A stretch of 16,576 nucleotides of DNA from Spirochaeta sp. (GCA_003454605.1 DMKD01000046.1:1-16576); one strand, 5' to 3'. Shown: positions 1 to 8,669, counted from the stretch's first letter. The notes: generated by a model not told the origin, from the letters alone. Made by a program: numbers and translations.

Positions 1-60
1 AGTATTAATTAACAATATTTTTTACTCATATAGAATCTTAGATACCTATTCAACAATAGT

Positions 61-1443
61 CTATCTATATTTTTTCTCTATTCCCAACTCTTTGATTTTC
101 TGGTAGATGTATGTTCTGTTCATACCTGATAAAGCTGCTGCTTCATTAATATTAAAATTCACGCTGTTTATGAGATTAGAAAAATACTCTTTCTCGAACA
201 GAGTTTTTACTTCACGATATGGACAACTCACATCTCCGTTAATGCAGAAAGATAATTCCCCGCAGTTTTCTGAGATATTTTCGTTCAACAATTCTGCATC
301 TATCTGATCCCCTGACGCAAATAATACACATCTTTCTATTGTCTGCCTTAATTGCCTGATATTCCCGGGCCAATTATATGAAAGAAGGACTTTTTCTCCA
401 GCTGGATTTATTCCGCAAATATCATGCTGATATTTGCGGGAAAATTGTTTGATAAAAATCTTTGCAAACTCAAGGATATCGCCTTTTCTCTGCCTGAGAG
501 GGGGAAGATTCAGCGTGACAGTATTCAACCGATAATAAAAATCAGTTCTGAAACTGCCTTCTTCGATCATCTTGGGAAGATCTTTATTTGTAGCCGCTAT
601 CAGTCTGCAATCAGCCTCTTGCTGCAAAGAGGAGCCCACAGAAAAATAAAATCTTTCCTCAATTACTTTCAAGAGTTTTGCCTGATTCATTGGAATCAAC
701 TCTCCAATTTCATCAAGCAGAAGAACCCCGCCTTCGGCCTGCTTAAAGAACCCGGAAGAATTTTCATGAGCTCCGGTAAATGCACCTTTAACATGTCCGA
801 ACATTGTACTTTCAAACAAGGAATCAGGAATTGCGCTGCAATTCACTGACACAAACCGACCAGTAACACCACTGCCATTATAAATGAATCGGGACAAAAT
901 CTCTTTTCCCGTTCCGCTTTCTCCAGTTATTAGAATATTTACATCTTTGGATGCAATCTGTTTTGCTGTGTCATAAACCCTTCGAGTCTCGGAATCAGAA
1001 GAGTCAAATAAATATAATAAATTATTACCGGCTTCTTTATGCAGAGAATCAAGCTCCTGTTTCATTTCAATCTGTGCAGCCATATTTCGAATCTGAGACA
1101 GCAAGAGTTCCGGATCCTGATCTTTCTGACAGTATGAATCTGCTCCGAGTTTCACAGCTTTTACGGCACTGTCGATTGAACCGTAACCAGTTAACACAAT
1201 AATCTTGATTTCATTGAATAAAGTTTTTTTAATTTCTTCGATAAATCTATACCCGTCCATTACCGGCATATTTATATCTGTAAGAATAATATTAAATTTT
1301 TTCTTTCCGGCTCTCAGAACATTTAGTGCATCTTGAGCTGATAAAAAAGCCTCGACTGCATACCCCCGCGACTCCAGCAAATCAACAAGACTTTGAAGCA
1401 GAAGTTCTTCGTTATCTACAACCATTAAATTTATTGTATGCAT
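61..1443 (-). CDS. NtrC/AtoC-family sigma-54-dependent response regulator
   Basis: This is a 460-residue transcription activator of the bacterial enhancer-binding protein class. Residues 1-120 form a receiver with phospho-acceptor D56 (in LTDINMP), T85 and K107. The acidic pair normally found near residue 10 is D10-N11, so one of the two metal-binding acids is asparagine. Residues about 145-385 form the AAA+ domain. It has Walker A GESGTGKE at 173-181, the sigma-54 contact loop GAFTGA at 220-225, Walker B around LLLDE (241-245), arginine-finger candidates R299 and R305, and sensor II near WPGNIRQLR (358-366). A Fis-type helix-turn-helix occupies about 428-455. The start overlaps the kinase stop by one base (TAATG), so the two are translationally coupled cognate partners. 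An intact GAFTGA means it should activate sigma-54 promoters, and one exists ahead of this operon at 10750-10765. Its target is inferred, not shown. Confidence 0.93.
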   Translation of the reverse strand: MHTINLMVVDNEELLLQSLVDLLESRGYAVEAFLSAQDALNVLRAGKKKFNIILTDINMPVMDGYRFIEEIKKTLFNEIKIIVLTGYGSIDSAVKAVKLGADSYCQKDQDPELLLSQIRNMAAQIEMKQELDSLHKEAGNNLLYLFDSSDSETRRVYDTAKQIASKDVNILITGESGTGKEILSRFIYNGSGVTGRFVSVNCSAIPDSLFESTMFGHVKGAFTGAHENSSGFFKQAEGGVLLLDEIGELIPMNQAKLLKVIEERFYFSVGSSLQQEADCRLIAATNKDLPKMIEEGSFRTDFYYRLNTVTLNLPPLRQRKGDILEFAKIFIKQFSRKYQHDICGINPAGEKVLLSYNWPGNIRQLRQTIERCVLFASGDQIDAELLNENISENCGELSFCINGDVSCPYREVKTLFEKEYFSNLINSVNFNINEAAALSGMNRTYIYQKIKELGIEKKYR

Positions 1444-3476
1444 TATTTCTGTACCCTGGTTATAATTTTTGCGCTGTCTTTAATTGCAATAGTAAATTTC
1501 GTTCCAGCACCGACACTTGATTCTACTCCCATATAACCGCCGAATTCCTCAACAATATTTTTCACAGTAAACAATCCCAACCCAGTACCTTTTTCTTTCG
1601 TGGTAAAAAAAGCCTTAAACACCTGCCCCTGTTCTTCTTTCGTGATACCTCTGCCGTTGTCTTCAAAAATCAGAGATAAATGACCTTGAGATGAATTTTC
1701 AGAAATTCTGATTCTTCCATTATTATCAATGGCATCAAGAGCATTGGCAGTCAGGTTCATGAAGATCTGCGAAAACTTTGAACTGTTTCCTTCAATTTCT
1801 ATGCAGTCGCGAATATTAACTTTCGCTTCTGCATTTTTCCTCATGATTTCACTGTTGAAAATTCTGATAATCTTCTCTACTGCTTCTCTTAGATTAAAAC
1901 TTTCAATCTGCTCATAGCCGTGACCGGAATATGAAAGAATCTGAGCAAGCAGCTTTCTGCCGTTTTGCAGGCCATGCTCCTGAGTCTGAAGCATGCGTTC
2001 AATTTTTTCTCGTTTATCATTCTCGTCTATACCGGAGACTATACTCTTCATACCGATATTGGAATTACCTAGAATTGAAAAAACACTTTTCATATCATGA
2101 GCTATTCCCGATGCTACCATACCGACACCGGTCATCTTTTCTGCAAACATTGCATTCTCCATCATCATCTGATAATCAGTAATATCTGTAAGAGTAATTA
2201 GAATTCTGGACATTCTGCTATCGGTATCAAGCAGAGGCGCCGCCTTTATTGAATAAAGCTGCATCCCGTATTCTTTCTTTATTTCTACTTCTTCAAGTTC
2301 ACCCGAAAATAATCTATCAAGAGTTTCCCTTCCGAACACTTCCCAGATTTCATATCCGTTATAATCATTCCTCTTTTTCGATTCATTTACAAAACTTATA
2401 AACGATGAATTAGCTTTCATACATCTGTAATTTTTATCGATCATATATAAACCATTTACATCATTATCAAAAAAAAGATCCGACTCTTTCTTGCTCTCCT
2501 TAAGTTCGCGGTTCCGTCTTTTAAGGTTGTCTATTGCCAGCTTTTCAGTTGTCGTATCTATTATTACGGCAGTAGATTTTACAACTTGATTTGACAGATT
2601 AATCTGGGGCGTCATACAAATTCTGCACGGTTTTATTTGACCCGATTTTTGTAAAAGTTGACCGGTAAAATCATAACCAATATTTGAAGAAGTTTTATTT
2701 GCGTAATCGGCAATCCCATTAAAATAAGATTCAAAATTACGCTCAGAGCTCAGAATATTTCTTAACTTGATCCCGATCAACTCGTCCATTGAAAATTCGG
2801 TTAGAGTGCTTAAATGATTATTAACATAGTCAATTTTTCCTTCATTTGTAATTTCACAAATTCCAACAATCGCATTTTTAATAATAGCACTGTATCTGCT
2901 TTCGGACTTTCTCCTACTGGCAATTTCCTGAGTAAGTTGATAGTTCACAAGTGCGAGCTCGGATATCTCCTGCCCCAAAGTTGTTAAATATTTTATCTTT
3001 TGGAGAAACTGCTCTTTGGTGCTTATATTAAGTTTATGATAAGCTGTGATCAGCTCAACTTCCTCCAGACCAATGTCCTTGGCATACCATCTAACCCAAT
3101 CTTCATCGAGTTCCTCAAACAGGACATGCCCCATCCCCCAGTTTGCAATTCGTTTGCCTTTAAGAACAATGGGCGCGATACCATCCATCAGCCTGCCGCT
3201 GAGGCATGGCATTGCAGCCCCTCTTCCTGTCTTATTGAAAGAGCGCATTCCAAGCACTTCATCGGATCTCATACAGTTCTTAAGTCCTTTTGGTGTACTT
3301 CGAATTAGCTTACAGTATTCTGAAAAATTGGATCCCCGCGTAATCGGTGATCCATCTAATGCGTATATTATACTTCCAACCTGAGCAATCTCGGCAAAAT
3401 CGTCCTGAATTCGCTGCAACAAAGCTACATTGAGAAGATCACTTAACAAATAATCCGCATCATCTTCATTTTTCAT
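1443..3476 (-). CDS. Soluble PocR-PAS-PAS sensor histidine kinase
   Basis: This is a 677-residue kinase with no signal peptide or membrane segment, so it should sense a cytoplasmic ligand. Residues about 15-175 match the PocR ligand-binding domain, including cysteines C55, C68 and C91 and the block NWGMGHVLF (112-120). PocR domains are known or proposed to bind small diols and related hydrocarbon derivatives. Two PAS-like segments follow, at about 190-315 and 330-435, joined by a charged coiled-coil-like linker. The transmitter has an H-box with H460 (GIAHDMKS), an N-box NLTANALDAI (574-583), a G1 box DNGRG (606-610) and a G2 box GTGLGL (630-635). The gene lies 35 bp after dhaL and is coupled to the response regulator. 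No Shine-Dalgarno sequence precedes the ATG; instead a promoter -10 element ends six bases before it. The ligand is probably the transported compound or a metabolite of it, by inference from context. Confidence 0.92.
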   Translation of the reverse strand: MKNEDDADYLLSDLLNVALLQRIQDDFAEIAQVGSIIYALDGSPITRGSNFSEYCKLIRSTPKGLKNCMRSDEVLGMRSFNKTGRGAAMPCLSGRLMDGIAPIVLKGKRIANWGMGHVLFEELDEDWVRWYAKDIGLEEVELITAYHKLNISTKEQFLQKIKYLTTLGQEISELALVNYQLTQEIASRRKSESRYSAIIKNAIVGICEITNEGKIDYVNNHLSTLTEFSMDELIGIKLRNILSSERNFESYFNGIADYANKTSSNIGYDFTGQLLQKSGQIKPCRICMTPQINLSNQVVKSTAVIIDTTTEKLAIDNLKRRNRELKESKKESDLFFDNDVNGLYMIDKNYRCMKANSSFISFVNESKKRNDYNGYEIWEVFGRETLDRLFSGELEEVEIKKEYGMQLYSIKAAPLLDTDSRMSRILITLTDITDYQMMMENAMFAEKMTGVGMVASGIAHDMKSVFSILGNSNIGMKSIVSGIDENDKREKIERMLQTQEHGLQNGRKLLAQILSYSGHGYEQIESFNLREAVEKIIRIFNSEIMRKNAEAKVNIRDCIEIEGNSSKFSQIFMNLTANALDAIDNNGRIRISENSSQGHLSLIFEDNGRGITKEEQGQVFKAFFTTKEKGTGLGLFTVKNIVEEFGGYMGVESSVGAGTKFTIAIKDSAKIITRVQK

Positions 3477-3482
3477 TCAATT

Positions 3483-3511
3483 ATTGTAACAGCGTGGTTT
3501 GATAAGGGCAA
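3483..3511 (-). promoter_or_regulatory. Sigma-70-type promoter for the kinase/regulator pair, possibly leaderless
   Basis: Reading the minus strand, TTGCCC (3511-3506) and TACAAT (3488-3483) are separated by exactly 17 bp. They match the -35 and -10 consensus at 4/6 and 5/6. The -10 element ends six bases before the kinase ATG at 3476, so transcription would begin at about that ATG and give a leaderless message. This fits the lack of any Shine-Dalgarno sequence there. A constitutive internal promoter would supply the sensor and activator before the sigma-54 operon is induced. It is a pattern match only. Confidence 0.42.
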
Positions 3512-4147
3512 CTAACAAAAGAATTTGTCATTAACCGCCTTAAAAAGAATACTGATCGCTTCCGCACCAGCATCCGGATGACCAATACTGCGTTCGCCAA
3601 GATATGTGGCCCGGCCCTTTCTCGCCTTCATTTCCTTTGTTTTCTCGGCTCCTTCCGCCGCCGCGTCACAGGCATTTTTCATTGCTGCGGCGATATCTAG
3701 TCCGTTACCGGCATCTTTAGCCATTGTTTCGGAAGCAGGAATCAGAGCATCAAGAAGTGTTTTATCTCCGAGTTCTGCGCCGCCGACTTTCTGCATTCCG
3801 CCGATAAAACTTGTGGCCATTTCATGTAAATCGGAAAGTGCTATTTCCTGTTTTCCCCTGGCACTCTTTCCCATGGCACGGAAACCGGTACCCCAAAGTG
3901 AACCGGTAGCACCGCCGCATGTCTCAAGCATTGTCATTCCTATTGCTTTCATCAATCCGCCGACATCTTCCGAATCGGAATCTTCCAGTTCGGCCTTGAT
4001 AACCTTAAATCCTTTGGCAAGAGTCATACCGAAGTCACCGTCTCCTGTTACAGCATCCAAATCACAAAAATGTTTTTCATTCTCCAGCACAGTATCCGCG
4101 GTAATATCGAGAATCTTTTTTACGTCTTCAAGTGTCAATGTATTCAT
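3512..4147 (-). CDS. dhaL: Dihydroxyacetone kinase, DhaL (nucleotide-binding) subunit
   Basis: DhaL carries the nucleotide in two-component dihydroxyacetone-type kinases and transfers phosphate to the sugar bound on DhaK. This 211-residue protein has the family's acidic metal/nucleotide motif, DAVTGDGDFG, with D31, D36 and D38. It also has GGATGSLWGTGF (78-89), GDKTLLDAL (127-135) and the C-terminal ERSIGHPDAGA (185-195). The length is close to E. coli DhaL. I place the start at the ATG at 4147, which has a strong GAGGGAG ribosome site (4154-4160) six bases upstream. A longer frame beginning with TTG at 4162 would overlap the dhaK stop and bury that site. It follows dhaK by 11 bp. No DhaM phosphotransferase gene is present, so whether the donor is ATP or phosphoenolpyruvate via an unlinked DhaM cannot be told here. 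The substrate could be a ketose other than dihydroxyacetone. Confidence 0.92.
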   Translation of the reverse strand: MNTLTLEDVKKILDITADTVLENEKHFCDLDAVTGDGDFGMTLAKGFKVIKAELEDSDSEDVGGLMKAIGMTMLETCGGATGSLWGTGFRAMGKSARGKQEIALSDLHEMATSFIGGMQKVGGAELGDKTLLDALIPASETMAKDAGNGLDIAAAMKNACDAAAEGAEKTKEMKARKGRATYLGERSIGHPDAGAEAISILFKAVNDKFFC

Positions 4148-4158
4148 CTTTATCTCCC

Positions 4159-5154
4159 TCAAATTTTCAGAGCAGGGGTGTCTGCCTCAGCCGTCAGTAA
4201 CTGTTTGAGCTGACCATCAAGCTTCAGAATACTGACTGATGCTCCGGCCATATCAAGAGATGTCATATAATTGCCGACCAGATTGAAATAGATGTTTATA
4301 CTTGCATTCTCAAGGATGTCGGCGACCTCGTTATACAGAATATACAGTTCCTGAACCGGAGTCCCGCCCAGCCCATTCAGCAGAACTGCAACATCACTAC
4401 CCCTCTCAATCGGCATATCTTCAAGGATTCGCTTTACTGTCCTTCCGGCAAGTTCTGCGGCACTTACAGTTTTATCCCGTGATACTCCGGGCTCTCCGTG
4501 AATGCCTACGCCATATTCCATATCACCGTCTTCTATATCAAAGGTAGGCTCGCCCTTCGCAGGGACTGTGCATGACGTAAGAGCAAAACCCATTGTTCTT
4601 ACATTGGCAATGACCTTTTCAGCAACGGCCTTCACCTCAGATAATTCCGCTCCGGTTTCAGCCATAGCTCCCGCAATTTTATGAACAAATACTGTTCCTG
4701 CTACGCCGCGTCGTCCTACTGTATAAAGGCTGTCGGTAACAGCTACGTCATCGTTTACATAGACCTTTTCAACCTTGATGTCATCATCCTCTTCAGCCAT
4801 ATCAGCTGCACCGTCAAAATTCATAACATCTCCTGAATAATTCTTGATTACCAGAAGAACGCCTTTATCCGATTCAAGTTTTGTTATTGCATTGTAGATC
4901 TGCATAACGGAAGGTGATGCAAAGACATCACCGCAGACGGCTCCGTCAAGCATTCCTCTGCCGACAAAACCTGCATGGCTCGGCTCATGTCCGCTGCCGC
5001 CGCCGCTGATAAGATTTACCTTTTTCGTATTTATTTCTTTACGATAGATCACCCTGTACTTTTCATTAAGACTGACGTAATCCTTATGAGCACGGACGAA
5101 GCCGCTGCACATATCATCTACAACCGTTTCAGGTGTATTAATAATCTTTTTCAT
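4159..5154 (-). CDS. dhaK: Dihydroxyacetone kinase, DhaK (substrate-binding) subunit
   Basis: DhaK binds dihydroxyacetone or a similar short ketose covalently, as a hemiaminal on a histidine, for phosphorylation by DhaL. The 331-residue protein has GGGSGHEPSHAGFVG (51-65, with H56), NYSGDVMNFDGA (105-116, with D109) and GIHGEPGV (217-224, with H219). These three residues correspond to the substrate-contact and catalytic residues of E. coli DhaK (H56, D109, H218). The C-terminal block NLVGNYMTSLDMAG (291-304) is also typical, and the length is standard for a single-subunit DhaK. The ATG at 5154 is preceded by GAGAGG. It sits 23 bp after the ABC ATPase gene, so phosphorylation is directly linked to import. 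DhaK homologues acting on erythruloses are known, and the PocR sensor and AllA-like cupin leave the true substrate open. Confidence 0.94.
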   Translation of the reverse strand: MKKIINTPETVVDDMCSGFVRAHKDYVSLNEKYRVIYRKEINTKKVNLISGGGSGHEPSHAGFVGRGMLDGAVCGDVFASPSVMQIYNAITKLESDKGVLLVIKNYSGDVMNFDGAADMAEEDDDIKVEKVYVNDDVAVTDSLYTVGRRGVAGTVFVHKIAGAMAETGAELSEVKAVAEKVIANVRTMGFALTSCTVPAKGEPTFDIEDGDMEYGVGIHGEPGVSRDKTVSAAELAGRTVKRILEDMPIERGSDVAVLLNGLGGTPVQELYILYNEVADILENASINIYFNLVGNYMTSLDMAGASVSILKLDGQLKQLLTAEADTPALKI

Positions 5155-5177
5155 ATTTACCTCTCATCCTATTTTAT

Positions 5178-6710
5178 CTAAACCATGTACCTGACTAATT
5201 CATTTTCAGTCGGCTTGCTGGCCTTTCCGGCGTCTCTAATCTCCGAAACCTGGCCTTCCTTCATTATCATGATCTGATTACTCAATCCGATTAGCTCAAG
5301 CAGGTCGTCGGTAATCATCAGGACCGAAACACCTTCTTTAACAATTTCTCTAAGCAGAGAATAAATTTCTTCCTTTGCACCAACGTCGACACCTCTCGTG
5401 GGATTATCAAGAATCACAATGTCGAGATTTTTTGCAATCCACTTGGCAAGCACTACCTTCTGTTGGTTTCCACCGCTTAGTGAATAACACATATCCTCAG
5501 GCGATGCCTTTATCCGGAATCTTTTGATGTATTTATCTATAAGAGTTTTTTCCCTTTTCCGGTCAACCTTCAACATGAATCTGTTGGCAAGTTCGAAAAT
5601 GCTTGGCAGGCTGATGTTCCAACTTACCGGCAGATACTCAATTATTCCGAACCCCTTTCGCTCGGCGGGGATATATCCGACACGTTGTTTAACCATTGCC
5701 GATATTTTCCCTTTTTTCACGAAACTGCCGTTTACAAGGACGCTTCCGGACTGATATTCAGTGATACCATAAATAGCCTTGCCGAGGTCCCGTTTCCCGC
5801 AGCCGACCAGGCCTCCGAGTCCAAGAATCATACCTTTATTCAGCTCAATATTAATATCTTTGTATACGCCTTCTTCAGTAAGGCCTTTGATCTCCATGAC
5901 TTTTTCTTCCTGAAAATCATCATCCTGCTTAGATATACCGTAGATATCTCTGCTGACCTCTCTGCCTACCATCATGGTGTGCAGATCATGTTCTTCAGAG
6001 GTCTTTGGGTCAACTTCTCCAACCAGCTCTCCGTCCCTTAAAACCATTATCCGGTTGCAATATGTCATCATTTCTGACAGTCGGTGCGATATAAGACAGA
6101 AAGTTGCATTCTTCGAAAACTTTGTAACCTGTGAGAACAGCAGTTCTCTCTCTTTCTCTGCCAGCGCAGCTGTGGGCTCATCTAGCAGAATCAGCGGATG
6201 ATTGATTCCGTAAAGTTCGGATATCATAAACGCCCGGACTATTTCGACAAGCTGCCTCTGGTGAAATGAGTAGGAAGAAACCCTCTTTGCCGGATCAGCA
6301 TCTATTTCAAACTGCTCAAAATACATTTTCGTTTTATCTATCATTGTTCTGGTATCAAGCACTCCGCTTTTTTTGATAAAAAACTTTTCATGCGATAGAA
6401 AGATGTTTTCATAACCGTAAAGATTCGGTACAAGGTTCTGTTCCTGAAAAACCATCGAAATACCCTTTGAAGTACCTTCCCGATAGTTCTCGGGCCTGTA
6501 TTCCTGATCATTAAGCAGCATCCGGCCGCTGTCTTTAGAGTAAACACCGGCAATTACCTTCATAAGGGTAGATTTACCCGCACCGTTCTCTCCGGATAAT
6601 CCAAGAATTTCATTCGTATATATTTCAATATTTACATCATTCAAGGCCCGTACACCGGGAAACTTCTTTGTAATTCCCTCTGCCCTGAATAGCAATTCTC
6701 TCTCGTTCAT
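5178..6710 (-). CDS. Sugar ABC transporter ATPase, tandem NBD (RbsA/XylG type)
   Basis: This is the cytoplasmic energy-coupling subunit of a CUT2 (ribose-type) importer, about 510 residues with two fused nucleotide-binding domains. The first domain has Walker A GENGAGKST (43-51 counted from the GTG at 6719), the degenerate signature YSFHQRQLVEI (150-160), Walker B LILLDEPTAA and switch histidine H212. The second has the loose Walker A GLVGCGKRD (303-311) expected in this family and a perfect LSGGNQQKV signature (414-422). However, its Walker B reads ILDNPTRGVD, with N439 where glutamate is usual, and the H-loop position in LMITDDLLEL lacks histidine. One catalytic site is therefore probably impaired. 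I prefer the ATG at 6710, preceded five bases upstream by GAGGTGA (6716-6722). The GTG at 6719 in the same frame adds three residues. It is packed between permease and dhaK genes. Confidence 0.93.
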   Translation of the reverse strand: MNERELLFRAEGITKKFPGVRALNDVNIEIYTNEILGLSGENGAGKSTLMKVIAGVYSKDSGRMLLNDQEYRPENYREGTSKGISMVFQEQNLVPNLYGYENIFLSHEKFFIKKSGVLDTRTMIDKTKMYFEQFEIDADPAKRVSSYSFHQRQLVEIVRAFMISELYGINHPLILLDEPTAALAEKERELLFSQVTKFSKNATFCLISHRLSEMMTYCNRIMVLRDGELVGEVDPKTSEEHDLHTMMVGREVSRDIYGISKQDDDFQEEKVMEIKGLTEEGVYKDINIELNKGMILGLGGLVGCGKRDLGKAIYGITEYQSGSVLVNGSFVKKGKISAMVKQRVGYIPAERKGFGIIEYLPVSWNISLPSIFELANRFMLKVDRKREKTLIDKYIKRFRIKASPEDMCYSLSGGNQQKVVLAKWIAKNLDIVILDNPTRGVDVGAKEEIYSLLREIVKEGVSVLMITDDLLELIGLSNQIMIMKEGQVSEIRDAGKASKPTENELVRYMV

Positions 6711-6734
6711 ATTGCTCACCTCAACCTACAAAAA

Positions 6735-7685
6735 CTATTTAACATAAGCCATCTTCGAACGATCGATATTCACTGAAACGGCAAGGATCATAATCGCTCC
6801 TGTTACTATATGGCGTGTTGCCGGCTCCACTCCCATGAAGTTCATTCCACTCCCGATTATTGCAATCAGCACAACACCAAAAACAGTCCTCAAAGGTCCG
6901 CCCACACCACCACTGAGCTGTGTCCCTCCGATAACTACCGCTGCTATTGAATTCATCATAAGGGCATCGCCCATATACGGACAAGCAGCTTCAAACATCG
7001 AAGCCTGCAGACAACCCGCCACTCCTGCCATGATCCCGGAAATCATAAATGCTATAATCTGAATCTGCCTGACCCTTATACCGGAATAGAATGTCGCCTG
7101 TTCATTTCCGCCTATAGCATAGAGGGAACGTCCAAACGCCGTTTTATTTATTACGAAATAGCAGACAGCTATCATTATTATTGGGATCAAATCTACATTC
7201 GGAAGAGAAAACAAAAGAGAGCCGTTGGAAAAATCCAGGAAGGTCTGATTTGAGATATTTACAGGTGAACTGTGCATTAGCAGCAGCGCAGCCCCGTCAA
7301 GCGCACCCATTAATGATAGTGTGACAAGAAAAGACGGCACCTTTACCTTCGTAACGATAGTACCGTTAAGCGCTCCAACACCGGCGCCGGCTAAGATGCC
7401 GATTATTATTGCCCCGCCTCCGAGATATGGTGCAAGCAGCGCACCAATAACTCCGCAAAATGTTGCATTTGCTCCAACCGACGCATCAATACTGCCCATC
7501 AAAATGATAAAGGTCATGCCCATTGAAACAATCATCAGAAACGACATCTGCCTAATCAGGTTTAATACATTCTTTATTGAAAAAAACCTCGGGTACAGTA
7601 TTCCAAAAAACAAACTTACAACAACTAATAGAATCAATGGGAGATATTTCATCAAAGCCGTTGTTCTCTTTACTGATTCTTTCAT
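6735..7685 (-). CDS. Sugar ABC transporter permease, RbsC type (second permease)
   Basis: This is a 316-residue integral membrane protein of the BPD_transp_2 (ribose/galactose-type) permease family. Many hydrophobic helices are visible, starting with YLPLILLVVVSLFFGILY (14-31). Family landmarks are LMGSIDASVGA (62-72), VPSFLVTLS, the cytoplasmic coupling segment AIGGNEQATFYSGIRV and IGGTQLSGGVGGPL. The ATG at 7685 lies 12 bp after the other permease's stop and has a modest AAGG upstream. It differs clearly from its neighbour, so the pore is probably a heterodimer, as with YtfT/YjfF or LsrC/LsrD pairs, served by the double ATPase that follows. The sequence does not reveal the sugar. Confidence 0.92.
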   Translation of the reverse strand: MKESVKRTTALMKYLPLILLVVVSLFFGILYPRFFSIKNVLNLIRQMSFLMIVSMGMTFIILMGSIDASVGANATFCGVIGALLAPYLGGGAIIIGILAGAGVGALNGTIVTKVKVPSFLVTLSLMGALDGAALLLMHSSPVNISNQTFLDFSNGSLLFSLPNVDLIPIIMIAVCYFVINKTAFGRSLYAIGGNEQATFYSGIRVRQIQIIAFMISGIMAGVAGCLQASMFEAACPYMGDALMMNSIAAVVIGGTQLSGGVGGPLRTVFGVVLIAIIGSGMNFMGVEPATRHIVTGAIMILAVSVNIDRSKMAYVK

Positions 7686-7697
7686 GCATTCAACCTT

Positions 7698-8669
7698 CTA
7701 TTTCATCAGATCCTGGCGTGATCTGTCCGGAATCGATATCAGAAAAACAGAACCAATAAGTATCACCGCTTTTACCATATACTGTATTCTCACATCAATA
7801 CCACCGAGTGTCATTCCGTTCTCCAGGATGGTAATAATCAACACCCCGAGTATTGTCCGCCTGACTCCGCCTACACCGCCGGAAAGAGCGGTACCTCCTA
7901 CGACAACAGCAATCAAGGTGTTGAAAAGATACCCGGAACCCAGCCGGGCTGAAGCCATTCCAAGCCTTGCAGATAAAAATAAAGTTCCGCATCCTATCAG
8001 CAATCCCGACAATGCGAACGCAATAATTTTATATTTTGCAACATTTATTCCCATACGGGCAGCAACATCTTCTTTGCCGCCAATTGCCATAATATATCTT
8101 CCTGTTTTAGTCTTCTCGCTTAAATAAACAAATACGATGTAGACAACCCCGGCTAAAATTATGCTGTTAGGGATACCGGGGATCATTCTTCCATTCGAAA
8201 TATTGCTGAAAAAATTACTTCGTATGTTGATGTTATATCCTTCAGTCAGAGCAACCGCTATTCCGCAATATATAAAATTTGTCGCGAGAGTCACGATAAA
8301 CGAAGGCAGTTTTATCTTAGCCACTAAAAGCCCGTTAAATAATCCAAGACACAAACCAATAAATAAAATTAAAAATACTGTAAAGAGACCTCCCACAGGT
8401 GCTATTGTCGCGGCAATTACACCCGAACCCACAATTATTCCAGTAATTGAAAGATCGATACTGCCCATCAGTATCGGGAAGGTAACACCGGCGGCAATCA
8501 GCAGATAAATAGATGAAAGTTGAAGTATCTCTACAAGATTTCTAAATCTGATAAATGCTGGTGAAAGAAAAGAAAAAATTATCATCAGCGCAATTATCAC
8601 GATAACCGGCACCAGATTGACAACTTTTTTTATATCAATTTTTTTTGTTTTTCTCACATCGGCAGTCAC
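7698..8669 (-). CDS. Sugar ABC transporter permease, RbsC type (first permease)
   Basis: This is a 323-residue inner-membrane permease with a short basic N-terminus and many hydrophobic helices. It has the family landmarks LMGSIDLSITG, LPSFIVTLA, the coupling loop AIGGKEDVAARMGINV and VVGGTALSGGVGGVRR. I set the start at GTG 8669, because AAGGA (8676-8680) lies six bases upstream. A longer frame starting with TTG at 8702 would run through the intercistronic hairpin and this ribosome site, and its extra 11 residues do not look like part of the family. It pairs with the downstream permease, and the binding protein is encoded just upstream across the hairpin. Confidence 0.92.
   Translation of the reverse strand: MTADVRKTKKIDIKKVVNLVPVIVIIALMIIFSFLSPAFIRFRNLVEILQLSSIYLLIAAGVTFPILMGSIDLSITGIIVGSGVIAATIAPVGGLFTVFLILFIGLCLGLFNGLLVAKIKLPSFIVTLATNFIYCGIAVALTEGYNINIRSNFFSNISNGRMIPGIPNSIILAGVVYIVFVYLSEKTKTGRYIMAIGGKEDVAARMGINVAKYKIIAFALSGLLIGCGTLFLSARLGMASARLGSGYLFNTLIAVVVGGTALSGGVGGVRRTILGVLIITILENGMTLGGIDVRIQYMVKAVILIGSVFLISIPDRSRQDLMK

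Noticed and set aside
1..60. Terminator after the response regulator gene
   Set aside because: CTATT-GTTG-AATAG is only a 5-bp A+T-rich stem and no T-tract follows, so nothing firm can be said at the window edge.
3495..3510. TGG-N11-GC-like pattern on the plus strand resembling a sigma-54 site
   Set aside because: The -12 half is poor and it points antisense into dhaL with no gene to drive.
4148..4162. TTG-initiated five-residue extension of DhaL overlapping the dhaK stop
   Set aside because: The ATG at 4147 has a strong GAGGGAG site at ideal spacing, and the extension would encode that site itself.
3606..4208. A 200-codon open frame on the plus strand opposite dhaL
   Set aside because: It is a shadow of the dhaL coding frame, with low-complexity Ser/Ala/Pro content and no family features.
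7321..8127. A 268-codon open frame on the plus strand across the permease genes
   Set aside because: It lies antisense to two well-supported permeases. Its composition is the mirror of hydrophobic codons, and it has no recognisable domain or ribosome site.
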